Assembly: GCA_012517315.1 (NCBI GenBank)
Contig: JAAYVE010000017.1
Span: 62,001 to 126,000, forward strand
Reading direction: 5' to 3'
Source of the DNA: Deltaproteobacteria bacterium
Lineage (GTDB): Bacteria > Desulfobacterota > Syntrophobacteria > Syntrophobacterales > Syntrophobacteraceae
Length of the DNA: 64,000 nucleotides
Shown: in pieces, positions 26,382 to 35,441 of the stretch
How positions within the stretch are numbered: position 1 is the stretch's first letter
Layout: every line of letters begins with the position of its first letter
Position numbers and translations under genes: made by a program
Notes under the pieces: generated by a model
Seen by the model: the letters and a program-made list of their open reading frames with translations, nothing else
Told to the model about the DNA's origin: nothing
The model's database searches: none

Positions 26382-27716
26382 ATGGAAGAGTTCGTTCTCA
26401 AACCCAGGATGAAAGACCCCGTCAGGGAATACCTCAACAAGTTCAACCTGAATTTGTGCCTGACGTGCGGCACATGCACCAATGGGTGTCCCATCACGGG
26501 AACTCCCGGAATGGAAGGTTGGGATACCCGGAAGGTTCTGCGCATGCTGGCGTTCGGTCTCATCGACGAAGTGGTGGAGTCCAAGTTCCCCTGGCTCTGC
26601 ACCGGTTGCGGCCGGTGCGTTTACGGGTGTCCCATGGAAATCGACATTGTGGGGATCAACGGGTACATGAAGTCCCTGCGGCCGAGAGACAAGGTTCCTG
26701 GAATCCTCCACAAGGGTGTTTTGAACGCCCTCAACACCGGCAACAACATGGCCATTCCCAGGGAAGACTACTTCTTTCTCATGTCCGACCTGGTGAGGGA
26801 GTTGGCGGATTCCGAGTGTCCCGGCTTCTACGTCCCCATCGACAAAGAAGGGGCTGCCATTCTCTTTTTTCCCAATTCCAAGGAGGTGTTTGCGGACAAC
26901 GACGACATGCTCTGGTGGTGGAAGATTTTCTATGCCGCCAAAGAGAACTGGACCATTCCCAGCGAAAACTGGGAAGCGGTGGATTGGGGGCTTTTCACAG
27001 GCAATTACGAGGCCACCAAGATATTGGCCAAGCGCAAAATAGACCATATGAAGAAGTTCCACATTGACAGAATGATCATGCCCGACTGCGGAGGGGGCTC
27101 TTACGGTTGTCGGAAAGGCATGAAGGAATGTGTGCTGGAGGATCCCAACAACAAGATCGAACACATTTACATCTACGATTATCTGAAAGAAGTCATTGAA
27201 ACGGGCAGGATCAAGATCGACAAGAGTGTCAACGCCAGCCGGACCTTCACCTGGCATGACTCCTGTAAACACGGCCGGGAACTGGAACGGAGCTTCGGCA
27301 GGGGCTACTTTGAAGAGCCGCGCTGGATCATTCAGCAGTGCGTGGACCACTTCGTGGATATGGAGCCCAACCGCATGAACAACTACTGCTGCGGCGCAGG
27401 CGGGGGGATGTGGCCCATGCCCTACGAGGAGGAAGCGGCCTGGCACGGTCGCCACAAGGTGCGGCAGATCAAGGGGACCGGGGCGGACGTGGTGGTGGTG
27501 GGCTGTTCCAACTGCCATGACCAGATTATGAAACGGCTGCCCAAGTTCTACCCGGATGAGTGCCAATATGAAGTGAAATACATCTGGCAGTTGGTTGCGG
27601 AGAGTCTTGTGTTGGAGCCTTGGAGTGACGAGGAGATCGAAGCCGCCGAAGCTGAGGCGAAAGCCCAGTGGGAAAAACTGGGTGTTTCCATGGATGACGA
27701 AGAGGAGGAGGAATAA
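26382..27716 (+). CDS. HdrD-like (CCG-domain) iron-sulfur protein
   Basis: 444 aa from ATG 26382 with GGAGG upstream. The N-terminus has two [4Fe-4S] sites: C26/29/32/36 (LCLTCGTCTNGCP) and C73/76/79/83 (LCTGCGRCVYGCP). The C-terminal part carries one intact CCG motif: C295, C336-C337-G338 and C375-x2-C378, the cysteine pattern that binds the unusual [4Fe-4S] clusters of heterodisulfide reductase HdrB/HdrD and DsrK. An earlier segment (PDCGGGSYGCRKG) is at best a degenerate first CCG repeat. It ends in an acidic tail. It probably transfers electrons to a disulfide or another redox partner in the cytoplasm; the partner is unknown. The ABC-transporter binding-protein gene starts 3 bp after its stop. 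Confidence 0.82.
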   Translation: MEEFVLKPRMKDPVREYLNKFNLNLCLTCGTCTNGCPITGTPGMEGWDTRKVLRMLAFGLIDEVVESKFPWLCTGCGRCVYGCPMEIDIVGINGYMKSLRPRDKVPGILHKGVLNALNTGNNMAIPREDYFFLMSDLVRELADSECPGFYVPIDKEGAAILFFPNSKEVFADNDDMLWWWKIFYAAKENWTIPSENWEAVDWGLFTGNYEATKILAKRKIDHMKKFHIDRMIMPDCGGGSYGCRKGMKECVLEDPNNKIEHIYIYDYLKEVIETGRIKIDKSVNASRTFTWHDSCKHGRELERSFGRGYFEEPRWIIQQCVDHFVDMEPNRMNNYCCGAGGGMWPMPYEEEAAWHGRHKVRQIKGTGADVVVVGCSNCHDQIMKRLPKFYPDECQYEVKYIWQLVAESLVLEPWSDEEIEAAEAEAKAQWEKLGVSMDDEEEEE

Positions 27717-27719
27717 TCG

Positions 27720-28610
27720 ATGAACATGAGGCGAATCGGTGTCCCGTGGGTCCTTGCGGCCTTCCTTTTTGCTTTTACGGGCATTAGTGAGACGGCCTGC
27801 GCCGAAAGCGTCCTGGATAGGATCGAAAAGACGGGGAAAGTGAACATCGGCTACCGGGAGGGGGCTGTCCCGTTCGGCTACATGAATGACAAAGGAGAGT
27901 GGGTCGGTTTCGACATGGATCTCGGAACAGAGTTGGTTAAAGCCCTGGAGGCGAAGTTCAACAAGAAGATCGAACACACCAAGACCCCCATGAACCCAAA
28001 GAACCGGATCCCCCTGGTGGCCAACGGGACCATCGACGCCGGGATCGGGGCCACCACCATCACGTTGGAGCGGGAAGGGGCAATTGATTTCTCACTACCC
28101 TACTTTCTGACGGGTACAAGGCTGTTGGTGCTCAAGGGTTCCCCCATAAGGGACTATCGCGATCTGGCCGGCAAGAAAGTCGGGGTCGGCAGCGGTTCCA
28201 CCGCGAACATCAAGGGGCTTCAAAAGGCCGTTGATTCGAAGATGATCAACCCACCATGCGAAATGGTCCTTTTCGAAGACCACACGAAGGGTTTCCTTGG
28301 CCTGCAGCAGGGAAAAGTGGACGCCTACTTCACCGATGAGGCCATGCTGGCGGGAATGAAGGCGAAAGCGCAGAAGCCGGACGATTTCGAAATCGTCGGA
28401 GCGTTTCTCACGTACGAGCCTTACGGGATCATCCTTCCTCCGGACGACAGCAAGTGGAGGGATTTTGTCAACGCCACCCTCATTCGCATGTTCAAGGATG
28501 GGACCTTCGAAAAGACGTACGCAAAGTGGTTTGGACCCCAGGGTCAGTTGCTCCTGCCCATGCCCGAGGAATACAGGGTGATGCTGAAGGTGCTGAGCTT
28601 TCCCGACTGA
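27720..28610 (+). CDS. Polar amino-acid ABC transporter, periplasmic binding protein
   Basis: 296 aa with a clear signal peptide (RRIGVPWVLAAFLFAF, cleavage near ETACAES). The SBP family 3 core is present: GKVNIGYREGAVPFGYMND, GFDMDLGTELVKALE, VANGTIDAGIGATTITLERE, DFSLPYFLTGTRLLV and GKKVGVGSGSTANI. It resembles the glutamate/aspartate (GltI) group. It captures substrate in the periplasm for the two permeases and the ATPase that follow. The start, 3 bp after the HdrD-like stop, puts this system in the same transcript. Confidence 0.9.
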   Translation: MNMRRIGVPWVLAAFLFAFTGISETACAESVLDRIEKTGKVNIGYREGAVPFGYMNDKGEWVGFDMDLGTELVKALEAKFNKKIEHTKTPMNPKNRIPLVANGTIDAGIGATTITLEREGAIDFSLPYFLTGTRLLVLKGSPIRDYRDLAGKKVGVGSGSTANIKGLQKAVDSKMINPPCEMVLFEDHTKGFLGLQQGKVDAYFTDEAMLAGMKAKAQKPDDFEIVGAFLTYEPYGIILPPDDSKWRDFVNATLIRMFKDGTFEKTYAKWFGPQGQLLLPMPEEYRVMLKVLSFPD

Positions 28611-28622
28611 GCATGGGGATTC

Positions 28623-29345
28623 ATGCTTTACTACGATTTTGACTGGAGTGTTCTCTGGCGCCACCCATACGGCGGGATGTTCCTAAAGGGGATCTGGACG
28701 ACGGTTCATCTCTCCCTTTCGGCCTGGATGATCGCCCTGCTTCTCGGGTTGCTGGTCGGCCTCTTCCGCACCCTTCCCATCCGGGGAGCTCGGCTTGTGG
28801 GGGGCGCCTATGTGGAGGTTTTTCGAAACATTCCCCTCCTGGTCCAGCTTTTTTTCTGGTATTTCGCCGCACCCTCCCTTTTTCCCAGAGACCTTGAACT
28901 CTGGCTTTACGGTAATGTGAACGATCTGGGCTACTGGATGGCGATCATCGCCCTGGGCACCTACACGGCGGCCAGGGTCGCCGAAGCGGTACGATCGGGT
29001 CTCCTGGCGGTCCCCTTGGGTCAGTACCGGGCGGCTTACTCCACGGGCTTGTCGGGGAGGCAGACATATCGCCACGTTGTTTTGCCCTACGCCCTGCGGG
29101 TTGCCTGGCCCCTTCTCACCACGGAATTTCTCACCTGCTTCAAGAATTCGGCCCTCGCCATGACCGTCGGCGTCTTGGAGACCACCGGCACAGCCGGTTA
29201 CATCGACTCGTTCACGTTTCACGGATTGGAGACGACCACCGCCGCCAGTCTTGTCTATCTTGCGACGAGCGGGGCCGTGATCCTCACCATGAACCGCATC
29301 GAGAAACGGTTGCACATCCCTGGATTGATACGTCGAGGGGCATGA
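28623..29345 (+). CDS. Polar amino-acid ABC transporter permease 1
   Basis: 240 aa with five or six membrane helices. It has the HisMQ-type opening MFLKGIWTTVHLSLSAWMIALLLGLLVGLFR, the EVFRNIPLLVQLFFWYF segment and the EAA loop (SGLLAVPLGQYRAAYSTGLSGRQTYRHVVLPYALR) that contacts the ATPase. It is a GltJ-like inner-membrane subunit forming the channel with the next gene, which starts 3 bp downstream. Confidence 0.9.
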   Translation: MLYYDFDWSVLWRHPYGGMFLKGIWTTVHLSLSAWMIALLLGLLVGLFRTLPIRGARLVGGAYVEVFRNIPLLVQLFFWYFAAPSLFPRDLELWLYGNVNDLGYWMAIIALGTYTAARVAEAVRSGLLAVPLGQYRAAYSTGLSGRQTYRHVVLPYALRVAWPLLTTEFLTCFKNSALAMTVGVLETTGTAGYIDSFTFHGLETTTAASLVYLATSGAVILTMNRIEKRLHIPGLIRRGA

Positions 29346-29348
29346 AGG

Positions 29349-30005
29349 ATGGATTGGGGAGTCATCGGTCGCAACCTGGAGTTCATGGCGGGGGGACTGC
29401 TCCTCACTTTCCAGCTCGCAGGACTCGCCGTCGCGGGGGGATTGATCGCAGGAATCGTTCTGGGCCTCTGCCGTGTTTCATCGCTATCGTGGATCTATTA
29501 TCCCGCATCCGTCTATGTCCATTTTTTCCGAAGCCAACCCCTCATCTTGGTCATCTTTTGGTTTTACTTTCTTGTGCCCATTCTGGTTGGAAAGCCGCTC
29601 GGGGCTTTCCTTTCGACGGTCATCGCCTTCATCTGCTTTGAATCCGCTTACTTTGCCGAAATCGTCCGAGGCGGTCTTCAATCGGTCTCCAGGGGACAAG
29701 TCATGGCAGCCTATGCGTGTGGTCTGCGTACTTTGCAAGTCCAACTGCACGTGGTGCTCCCCCAGGCCCTGAGGAACATGATCCCTGCTCTGACCACCCA
29801 GGCGGTGGTTATCTTCCAGGACACATCCCTTGCATACGTCATCGGCTTGAGGGAATTTCTCCGGAGAGTGAACCTGGTGGACACGCGGGAAATGCGGTCT
29901 GTGGAACTCTTCCTCTTCGCCGGTCTTGTCTACCTGATTCTCTGTTCTGCGGGCTCTCAGCTGGCACGGCGCCTCGAACAACGTCGTGTAGGACTCGCCG
30001 TATGA
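29349..30005 (+). CDS. Polar amino-acid ABC transporter permease 2
   Basis: 218 aa, a GltK-like inner-membrane subunit. Landmarks are [40 protein letters not shown] and the EAA loop [21 protein letters not shown] followed by [17 protein letters not shown]. Its last codon overlaps the ATPase start (ATGA at 30002-30005), a tight translational coupling. Confidence 0.9.
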   Translation: MDWGVIGRNLEFMAGGLLLTFQLAGLAVAGGLIAGIVLGLCRVSSLSWIYYPASVYVHFFRSQPLILVIFWFYFLVPILVGKPLGAFLSTVIAFICFESAYFAEIVRGGLQSVSRGQVMAAYACGLRTLQVQLHVVLPQALRNMIPALTTQAVVIFQDTSLAYVIGLREFLRRVNLVDTREMRSVELFLFAGLVYLILCSAGSQLARRLEQRRVGLAV

Positions 30006-30730
30006 TCGAAATCCGTCACGTGAGCCTATGGTACGGAGACGGCCGAAAGGTCGTGGACGACGTGAGCGCCCAGATCGGGAGGGGGCAGACCGTTGTCATA
30101 TGCGGCCCGAGCGGATCGGGGAAGAGCTCCCTTCTGCGATGCATCAACGGCCTGGAACGCTTTCAGGAGGGAGAAATCCTGGTGGACGGGATTTCCGTCA
30201 GAGACCCCGGGACGGACATCCATCGGCTCAGAGCGGAAATCGGCATGGTATTCCAGCACTTCGAGCTTTACCCCCATTTGACGGTCCTCGAAAACATCAC
30301 CCTGGCACCCAGAAAGGTACGGAAAAAGTCGAAGGGGGAAGCACAGGACAAGGCAATGGAACTACTCCACAGGGTGGGCATACCGGAAAAGGCCCTGAGC
30401 TACCCGGGGCAGCTCTCCGGGGGCCAGCAGCAGCGCGTGGCCATCGCCCGCAGCCTTGCCATGGAACCCAAGGCCATGCTCTTCGACGAACCCACGTCCG
30501 CTCTGGACCCGGAAATGATCAAGGAGGTGCTGGATGTGATGGTGGACCTCGCACGCAGTGGAATGACCATGGTCGTGGTGTCTCACGAAATGGGATTTGC
30601 CAAGGAGGTCGCCGATGAGGTGATCTTCATGGACGGAGGCCGTTTCTTGGAGCACAAACGTACGGCCGATTTCTTTGCTTCGCCGGAGAATCCAAGAACC
30701 ACGGAGTTTCTGAGCCGAATTCTCGTTTGA
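30002..30730 (+). CDS. Polar amino-acid ABC transporter ATP-binding protein
   Basis: 242 aa, GltL/GlnQ type. Walker [11 protein letters not shown]-loop [17 protein letters not shown], signature [16 protein letters not shown], Walker [15 protein letters not shown] and the switch His in [15 protein letters not shown]. It energises import through the two preceding permeases. It completes an SBP-permease-permease-ATPase set whose transcript starts with the HdrD-like gene. Confidence 0.94.
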   Translation: MIEIRHVSLWYGDGRKVVDDVSAQIGRGQTVVICGPSGSGKSSLLRCINGLERFQEGEILVDGISVRDPGTDIHRLRAEIGMVFQHFELYPHLTVLENITLAPRKVRKKSKGEAQDKAMELLHRVGIPEKALSYPGQLSGGQQQRVAIARSLAMEPKAMLFDEPTSALDPEMIKEVLDVMVDLARSGMTMVVVSHEMGFAKEVADEVIFMDGGRFLEHKRTADFFASPENPRTTEFLSRILV

Positions 30731-30772
30731 GGTGTCGCCGCTTCATCCTGCACCTTTGGAAAGGAGTTGGAG

Positions 30773-31603
30773 ATGAACGATCGAGTCCGAATCAGCGTCC
30801 TTTGCGATGATCAGGCGAAGATGAGCTTCATGGATAGAGTATTCCGCGCCGAGCACGGTTTGTCCTTGTTCGTGGAGGTGGGCGAAACCCTCAAGATCCT
30901 ATTCGACGTGGGAGCTACCGATGTGTTTCTGCACAACGCCGCTCTCCTTCAGCTTTCCATGGCTAGCGTGGACCTGGTGGTCCTGAGTCATGGTCATTGG
31001 GACCACTCCAATGGGTTGAGGCATCTCTCCCAGCTCTCCCTCCGCCCCTCGGTTCTCGTGCACCCGGATGCTTTCGTCTATCGGTGCCGGCCTACCGGAG
31101 AATACAACGGGCTTCCCTTCGATCTCGTGGGCATGGGGGAACGGTTCCACCTGACCCTCTCCGAAAAACCCTATCCACTGGCGAAAGATGTCTGGTTCCT
31201 GGGTGAGATTCCGCGGGTCACCCCCCATGAAGCCAAGGAAACGAAGTTCCACTGCCTCGTTGGCAACCGCAAGATCGATGATTTTCTCAGGGATGATTCC
31301 GCGCTGGCAATCAAGACCGCAAGGGGGCTCATCGTTCTCAGCGGCTGCTCGCATGCAGGAATCTGCAACATTGTGGAATACGCCAAGGAAGTTGCCCGCT
31401 GCGACGCAATTTTCATGGTCATGGGAGGGTTTCATCTCTTGGGAAACAGCAGCCAGCTGCAGGAAACCGTCGGCTATTTTTCGAGAAACCCCGTGACTCA
31501 CCTCCTCCCCATGCACTGCACGAATCTGGAGGCTCTCTGTGCTTTTCACAGGAATTTCGGCAGCAGAAGAATCTGCGCCGGGGATGTGATCACAGTTGAG
31601 TGA
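30773..31603 (+). CDS. MBL-fold metallo-hydrolase (dihydropterin/RFAP-synthase-like group)
   Basis: 276 aa from ATG 30773, which follows AAGGAG with 6-nt spacing. Metal-binding motif SHGHWDHSNGL, then later LSGCSHAGICNIVEYA and the terminal MHCTN. The order resembles COG1237, the beta-lactamase-fold group that includes the dihydropterin-RFAP synthase-like proteins of tetrahydromethanopterin synthesis; most members are uncharacterised. It lies 42 bp after the ABC ATPase gene and could be its operon tail. Confidence 0.75.
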   Translation: MNDRVRISVLCDDQAKMSFMDRVFRAEHGLSLFVEVGETLKILFDVGATDVFLHNAALLQLSMASVDLVVLSHGHWDHSNGLRHLSQLSLRPSVLVHPDAFVYRCRPTGEYNGLPFDLVGMGERFHLTLSEKPYPLAKDVWFLGEIPRVTPHEAKETKFHCLVGNRKIDDFLRDDSALAIKTARGLIVLSGCSHAGICNIVEYAKEVARCDAIFMVMGGFHLLGNSSQLQETVGYFSRNPVTHLLPMHCTNLEALCAFHRNFGSRRICAGDVITVE

Positions 31604-31671
31604 TACGGCCGGTGGGGAGGGCCTTGCCGTCGAGGACGAATCGTGCCGATTCTCCGCCGGATCCGGGGCGC

Positions 31672-32178
31672 TCAAGTCTTACACAGCCCGCAGAACAACT
31701 TCCGCAGATCCTTTTCGTCAAGGTCGGCCAGCAGGCGCTCTATGTAGTCATCGGCAAGGTCGTCCACTTCTGGGGACGTCGTGTCCTGTCCGGCGGCATT
31801 CTTGGCAGGAAAAACGGGGCATGTTTCGTTTCGGCGCTTTTCCACAAGGGGCCGTATGCCGGAATTATTGGCATTGTTCTTGATCCACCGGGTGCATTCG
31901 TCATGGGTCCCGACGAACGAAAAAACGAGATCGTCACCCTCTTTGAAGGCCAGGAGGCGATAAGCCCCGACAAGATCATACTTGATGCAGTTTTTCAGGC
32001 GAGCTTCGCCGTGTCTCGTGAGTCGACCGGCCTCTCCTGTTCGGCGAATCCCCTGGTTGGCAATCCCCTGGACGATGGATTCCGCATGATCCGCGGCAAG
32101 GGCCGCCAATCCCCCGGCTTGGCGGAGATGCTTCAGCTGTTTCTGAAAAACGGCATCCCGATGAACACGAAGAAGCAT
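31672..32178 (-). CDS. RelE-like toxin/cytotoxin homologue with C-terminal extension
   Basis: 168 aa on the minus strand, start ATG 32178 with GAGG about 7 nt upstream. The core (HRDAVFQKQLKHLRQAG, EARLKNCIKYDLVGAYRLL, FVGTHDECTRWIKNN) follows the RelE/HigB-like fold pattern: helical N-terminus, then K-x-D-GYRL, a core strand and the THDEC segment. A further ~55 residues form a charged tail (DDLADDYIERLLADLDEKDL). The overlapping plus-strand frame 31600-32232 has no family signature and is rejected. There is no antitoxin-like gene upstream (626 bp of apparent noncoding sequence) or downstream, so it is an orphan; whether it is toxic is unknown. Confidence 0.55.
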   Translation of the reverse strand: MLLRVHRDAVFQKQLKHLRQAGGLAALAADHAESIVQGIANQGIRRTGEAGRLTRHGEARLKNCIKYDLVGAYRLLAFKEGDDLVFSFVGTHDECTRWIKNNANNSGIRPLVEKRRNETCPVFPAKNAAGQDTTSPEVDDLADDYIERLLADLDEKDLRKLFCGLCKT

Positions 32179-32804
32179 AAGCTGCCTCGTCGGATATTCA
32201 CATGTGACGTCAGAAAATGTGTCAGGTTCTGAACGTCGCCCTCTCGGCGATATTGCTCCCTCCCCAAGCCCTTTGGCCGCCAAAACAGGCTCTTGGGAGC
32301 GCTTGCCCTCGGGGCATGCTCATCCAGTGGACATCCTTTCATAAGATCAACAGAACGGGATGTGAAATCCATTTTTTCGATTTCGAGGGAAACGGGCAAT
32401 AGGGAAAAATGATGGACTGCCTCATCGTTCAGCAAGAGGATATGCGCGGATGGGGGGGCGTTGCGATTGGGGAGGATTTGCCGCGGGTATTCCTGCACAG
32501 TCAGTTCAAGCCACGGGAAGGCCTTTGTGGCAGCTGAAATCCGCTCTTGCAAAAAGGGACCACTGATCCTCAGTGGATGTGGAATAGGGCGGATGCCGGC
32601 AGGATCTTGCGGTCTTCGCGAAATGGAACCGTTTGCCCGCCTTTGGCGGGTGCCTCTTCGCTCGTCCATTTTTGCTGTTGCATGAATGCATCGGGGGGGC
32701 TATTGAGTCAGTTTGTTGGGAAGAGGGTCACGGATTTTCGAAGAGCCTTTGGCCCGCGCAGTGCGCTTTTGCCCTAGGCTCTTGCACGACGAAAGGAAAA
32801 GCAG
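32179..32804. other. ~626 bp with no supported gene
   Basis: It lies between the divergently read toxin-like gene and the ferredoxin-nitroreductase. Open frames on both strands lack ribosome-binding sites and recognisable motifs. A decayed antitoxin gene or an RNA could be here, but I cannot show either. Confidence 0.35.
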
Positions 32805-33641
32805 ATGGGTTTGATCCGGGTTGATTTGGAAAAATGTGAAAGAGATGGGATATGTGTGGATGTCTGCCCCGTGCACATTCTCGTCCTCAACCATGACATG
32901 AGGCCGGAAGTGGCGCCAGGGATGGCGCAGTATTGCATCGGCTGCGGCCACTGCGTGGCTGCCTGCCCCCACGAGGCACTGAACAACGTGCGCAGTCCCC
33001 TGGCGGAACAAGGTAAGCTCCCGGCCTACCCCGTGGTGGATTCGGAAACCGCCCTAGCATTCCTCCGATCCCGGCGATCCATCCGCCGATACACGGATTT
33101 TCCTGTCCCGAGGGAGCTGATCGTCCGCCTTCTCCAGGCAGCCCGATATGCTCCCTCCGGACACAATTCCCAGGGAATATCCTACATCGTCGTTGACGAG
33201 CTCAGCGCCCTCAAACGTATCCGAGGTCTGGTTGCGGACTGGATGAGGGAGGTCATCGTCTCACAGCCGGAAATGGCGAACAGGCTCCACATGCCGGGCA
33301 TCGTTAGAGCACACGAAAGGGGTGAGGATCTCATCCTTCGGGATGCACCGGCCCTCATTGTCGCCATCGCGCCGAAGGATCTGCGGCCGGCCCCCATCAC
33401 GGCCTGTCTGGCTCTGGAGTATGTGGAGCTTTATGCCACTACCCTTTCCCTGGGCACGTGCTGGGCGGGATATGCCCAGGTGTGTGCCCAGCAGTATCCG
33501 CCTCTTGCGGAGTATCTCAGGTTGAAGGAAGAGATGGGGGTTTTGGGAATGCTCATGGTGGGGTATCCGCGCTATCGCTATCATCGCCTGCCCGAAAGGA
33601 ACGCTCTACAGATTGAATGGTTTGACGCAAAATCATCCTGA
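32805..33641 (+). CDS. Ferredoxin-domain nitroreductase
   Basis: 278 aa. The N-terminal 2x[4Fe-4S] domain (~1-75) contains CERDGICVDVCPVHILV and CIGCGHCVAACPHEAL. The nitroreductase domain (~85-278) contains SRRSIRRYTDFPVP and the FMN-contacting AARYAPSGHNSQGI. Such fusions pass electrons from ferredoxin-type clusters to FMN, to reduce nitro-aromatics or other unsaturated substrates in anaerobes; the substrate is unknown. ATG 32805 has AAAGGAAAAG upstream. The downstream end faces a convergent chemoreceptor gene across a strong inverted repeat. Confidence 0.9.
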   Translation: MGLIRVDLEKCERDGICVDVCPVHILVLNHDMRPEVAPGMAQYCIGCGHCVAACPHEALNNVRSPLAEQGKLPAYPVVDSETALAFLRSRRSIRRYTDFPVPRELIVRLLQAARYAPSGHNSQGISYIVVDELSALKRIRGLVADWMREVIVSQPEMANRLHMPGIVRAHERGEDLILRDAPALIVAIAPKDLRPAPITACLALEYVELYATTLSLGTCWAGYAQVCAQQYPPLAEYLRLKEEMGVLGMLMVGYPRYRYHRLPERNALQIEWFDAKSS

Positions 33642-33763
33642 ACCGGGGGGCTGAAGCAGAACGGAAAATCATGAAATACTGGCCGATACCCGGATGGACG
33701 GTGGTGCCCTTTTCTGACCGTTCCCATGGCGACTTGTCTCCCAAGGGCGGGTGGATTGACGGG

Positions 33764-33811
33764 GAAATGTCTCCCCGCGGGGGAAAGGGAGGGCGCGTGG
33801 GGAGACATTTC
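33764..33811. terminator. Long inverted repeat between convergent genes
   Basis: GAAATGTCTCCCCGCG (33764-33779) pairs with CGCG-T-GGGGAGACATTTC (33794-33811), one bulged T, across a 14-nt purine-rich loop. It sits between the ends of the nitroreductase gene and the leftward chemoreceptor gene and probably serves as a bidirectional terminator. A partial extra copy of the arm (TTGTCTCCC, 33734-33742) lies just to the left. Confidence 0.6.
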
Positions 33812-33836
33812 AGTGCAGAATGCCCAGAGGAGTTGT

Positions 33837-35360
33837 TCAGAAGTCTTGATACAATTCCTCATCTATGTAAGGCGATGCATCCTTTCGAAGTTCCCCGTTG
33901 CTTTCGCGACCCGCGTGGATCATGGTATCGACTTCTCCGGCCGGGGTCTGCTTTGCCCTGACTCTTTCCGCCCGTGGAACGCCCACCTGAATGGAAGCGC
34001 CACCAAGGTCCGCCGTTCTTTTGCCTTTTTTCTCGCTTTGCTCCTGTTTCTCGCCGCTGCGAACGTTCCCCGTGAGATTGGCGAGATCGGCAACGAATCC
34101 GTCCATCCCGTCCGTCTCGGCACGCATGCCTTGGGCAGCCGATGCAACTTCCTGGGCGCCTGCGGCGTTGTTCTGGATCACTTGGTCCAGATCCGATACG
34201 GCTCTGGAGATCTGTTCGATCCCCTGAGATTGCTCTTCGGATGCGGCGGCGATGCCGCGCACCAATTCTCCCGATTTGATGACGCCTTCGGACAGTTCGT
34301 TAAATTCGGTATTGGTTTTGCCGAGCAAGTGGTGCCCCTGTTTCACCTTGGCCACCGTTCCCTCAATGAGAACAGCCGTGTTTTTGGCGGCATCGGCTAC
34401 ACGCATGGCGAGGTTGCGCACCTCTTCGGCGACAACGGCAAAGCCTGAACCTGCTTCCCCAGCCCTGGCCGCCTCAACCGCTGCGTTCAAAGCAAGAAGA
34501 TTCGTCTGAAACGCAATCTCGTCGATGGTCTTGATGATCTTTTGAGTCTCTTCGCTGGCATCGGTGATTTCGTTCATGGAAGCGGTCAGCTGTGCCATGG
34601 AGTCTTTTGCCCGCTGGAGGATCGACCCGGATCGAGCCATGAGTTCATCCGCTTCCCGGGCATTAGTCGCGTTGTTTCGGGTCATGGAGGACATCTCGTG
34701 AAGGGAAGAAGATGTCTCTTCCAGGGCCGCCGCCTGTTGGGTGGCTCCCTCCGCCAGGTTGTTGCTGGTTGCAGTGAGCTGCTCCGACGAAATGAGCATT
34801 TTCTCCGCCCCCGACCGAAGACCCTGGATGGCCCTGTAAAGCTGTTTCATGACGGAGCGGGTGACGAAGCTCAAACCGACATACATTAGAAGAGAGGCTG
34901 CGGCGATGCTTAATGCCACGATGAGGGCGTTTTCTCTCTTGATCCGCTGAAAAGTCTCTTGGCGGTATCCGATCTTCAAGAAACCGATGGTTTTGGTGGA
35001 GGCATCGTGTATCGGTCTCTCATAGAGCACGAGATTGGACTTGTCCTGGGGTTCCTTGCTGCTCTTCGTGAGGAGTTTGTTTTTTTCGTCGTAGATGACG
35101 GCGAAGGCTACCTCCGGGTCTTTGATCAGTTCCTGGACAAAGGCGTCCAGTGATGGATAGTCATAGTTTTCAATGTAGGGAACGCTGATTTTCTGAAGGA
35201 GGCCAGCCATGGCTTGCCCTTTTGAATCCGCCATGTGATTAATTTTTCTCATGCTGTTGAATGCCATGAGAGTCCCGATCCCTGCCAGCGTGACAACGAT
35301 GATGGCGAGCGTCGGGACCACGAATCGGGAATGGATGCTTTTCAGTCGGAAAAACCGCAT
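33837..35360 (-). CDS. Methyl-accepting chemotaxis protein
   Basis: 507 aa on the minus strand; RBS AAGGAA before ATG 35360. Membrane helix ~11-33, a compact periplasmic sensor (~35-130), a second helix ~145-167, then a cytoplasmic coiled coil whose hairpin tip reads EIAFQTNLLALNAAVEAARAGE, the invariant CheA/CheW-binding region. A HAMP domain is not obvious. The C-terminus is unusual, ~60 polar residues ending EELYQDF, which could be a CheR/CheB tether. The upstream gene (81 bp) is a periplasmic binding protein, so the receptor may read out that protein's ligand state. Confidence 0.92.
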   Translation of the reverse strand: MRFFRLKSIHSRFVVPTLAIIVVTLAGIGTLMAFNSMRKINHMADSKGQAMAGLLQKISVPYIENYDYPSLDAFVQELIKDPEVAFAVIYDEKNKLLTKSSKEPQDKSNLVLYERPIHDASTKTIGFLKIGYRQETFQRIKRENALIVALSIAAASLLMYVGLSFVTRSVMKQLYRAIQGLRSGAEKMLISSEQLTATSNNLAEGATQQAAALEETSSSLHEMSSMTRNNATNAREADELMARSGSILQRAKDSMAQLTASMNEITDASEETQKIIKTIDEIAFQTNLLALNAAVEAARAGEAGSGFAVVAEEVRNLAMRVADAAKNTAVLIEGTVAKVKQGHHLLGKTNTEFNELSEGVIKSGELVRGIAAASEEQSQGIEQISRAVSDLDQVIQNNAAGAQEVASAAQGMRAETDGMDGFVADLANLTGNVRSGEKQEQSEKKGKRTADLGGASIQVGVPRAERVRAKQTPAGEVDTMIHAGRESNGELRKDASPYIDEELYQDF

Positions 35361-35385
35361 GACAACTTCCTTTTGGTGTCGAGCG

Positions 35386-35412
35386 GGAACAGGTCGAGGG
35401 AGGACCTGTTCC
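35386..35412 (-). promoter_or_regulatory. Perfect 10-bp stem-loop between binding-protein and chemoreceptor genes
   Basis: GGAACAGGTC (35386-35395) and GACCTGTTCC (35403-35412) with a 7-nt loop, in the 81-bp gap between the two minus-strand genes. Without a T-run it is more likely an mRNA stabiliser or partial terminator that sets a high binding-protein to receptor ratio, or a protein-binding palindrome. Confidence 0.5.
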
Positions 35413-35441
35413 GCAGGTGCGTGATGCGTTTCAGTGAAAAT

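Noticed and set aside
26355-27977. 540-codon minus-strand frame
   Set aside because: Antisense to the HdrD-like gene with its intact cysteine motifs; the composition is that of a high-GC shadow frame.
31600-32232. 210-codon plus-strand frame overlapping the toxin-like gene
   Set aside because: It has no family motif, no ribosome-binding site and overlaps the preceding MBL gene's stop. The minus-strand frame has a RelE-like pattern and a proper start.
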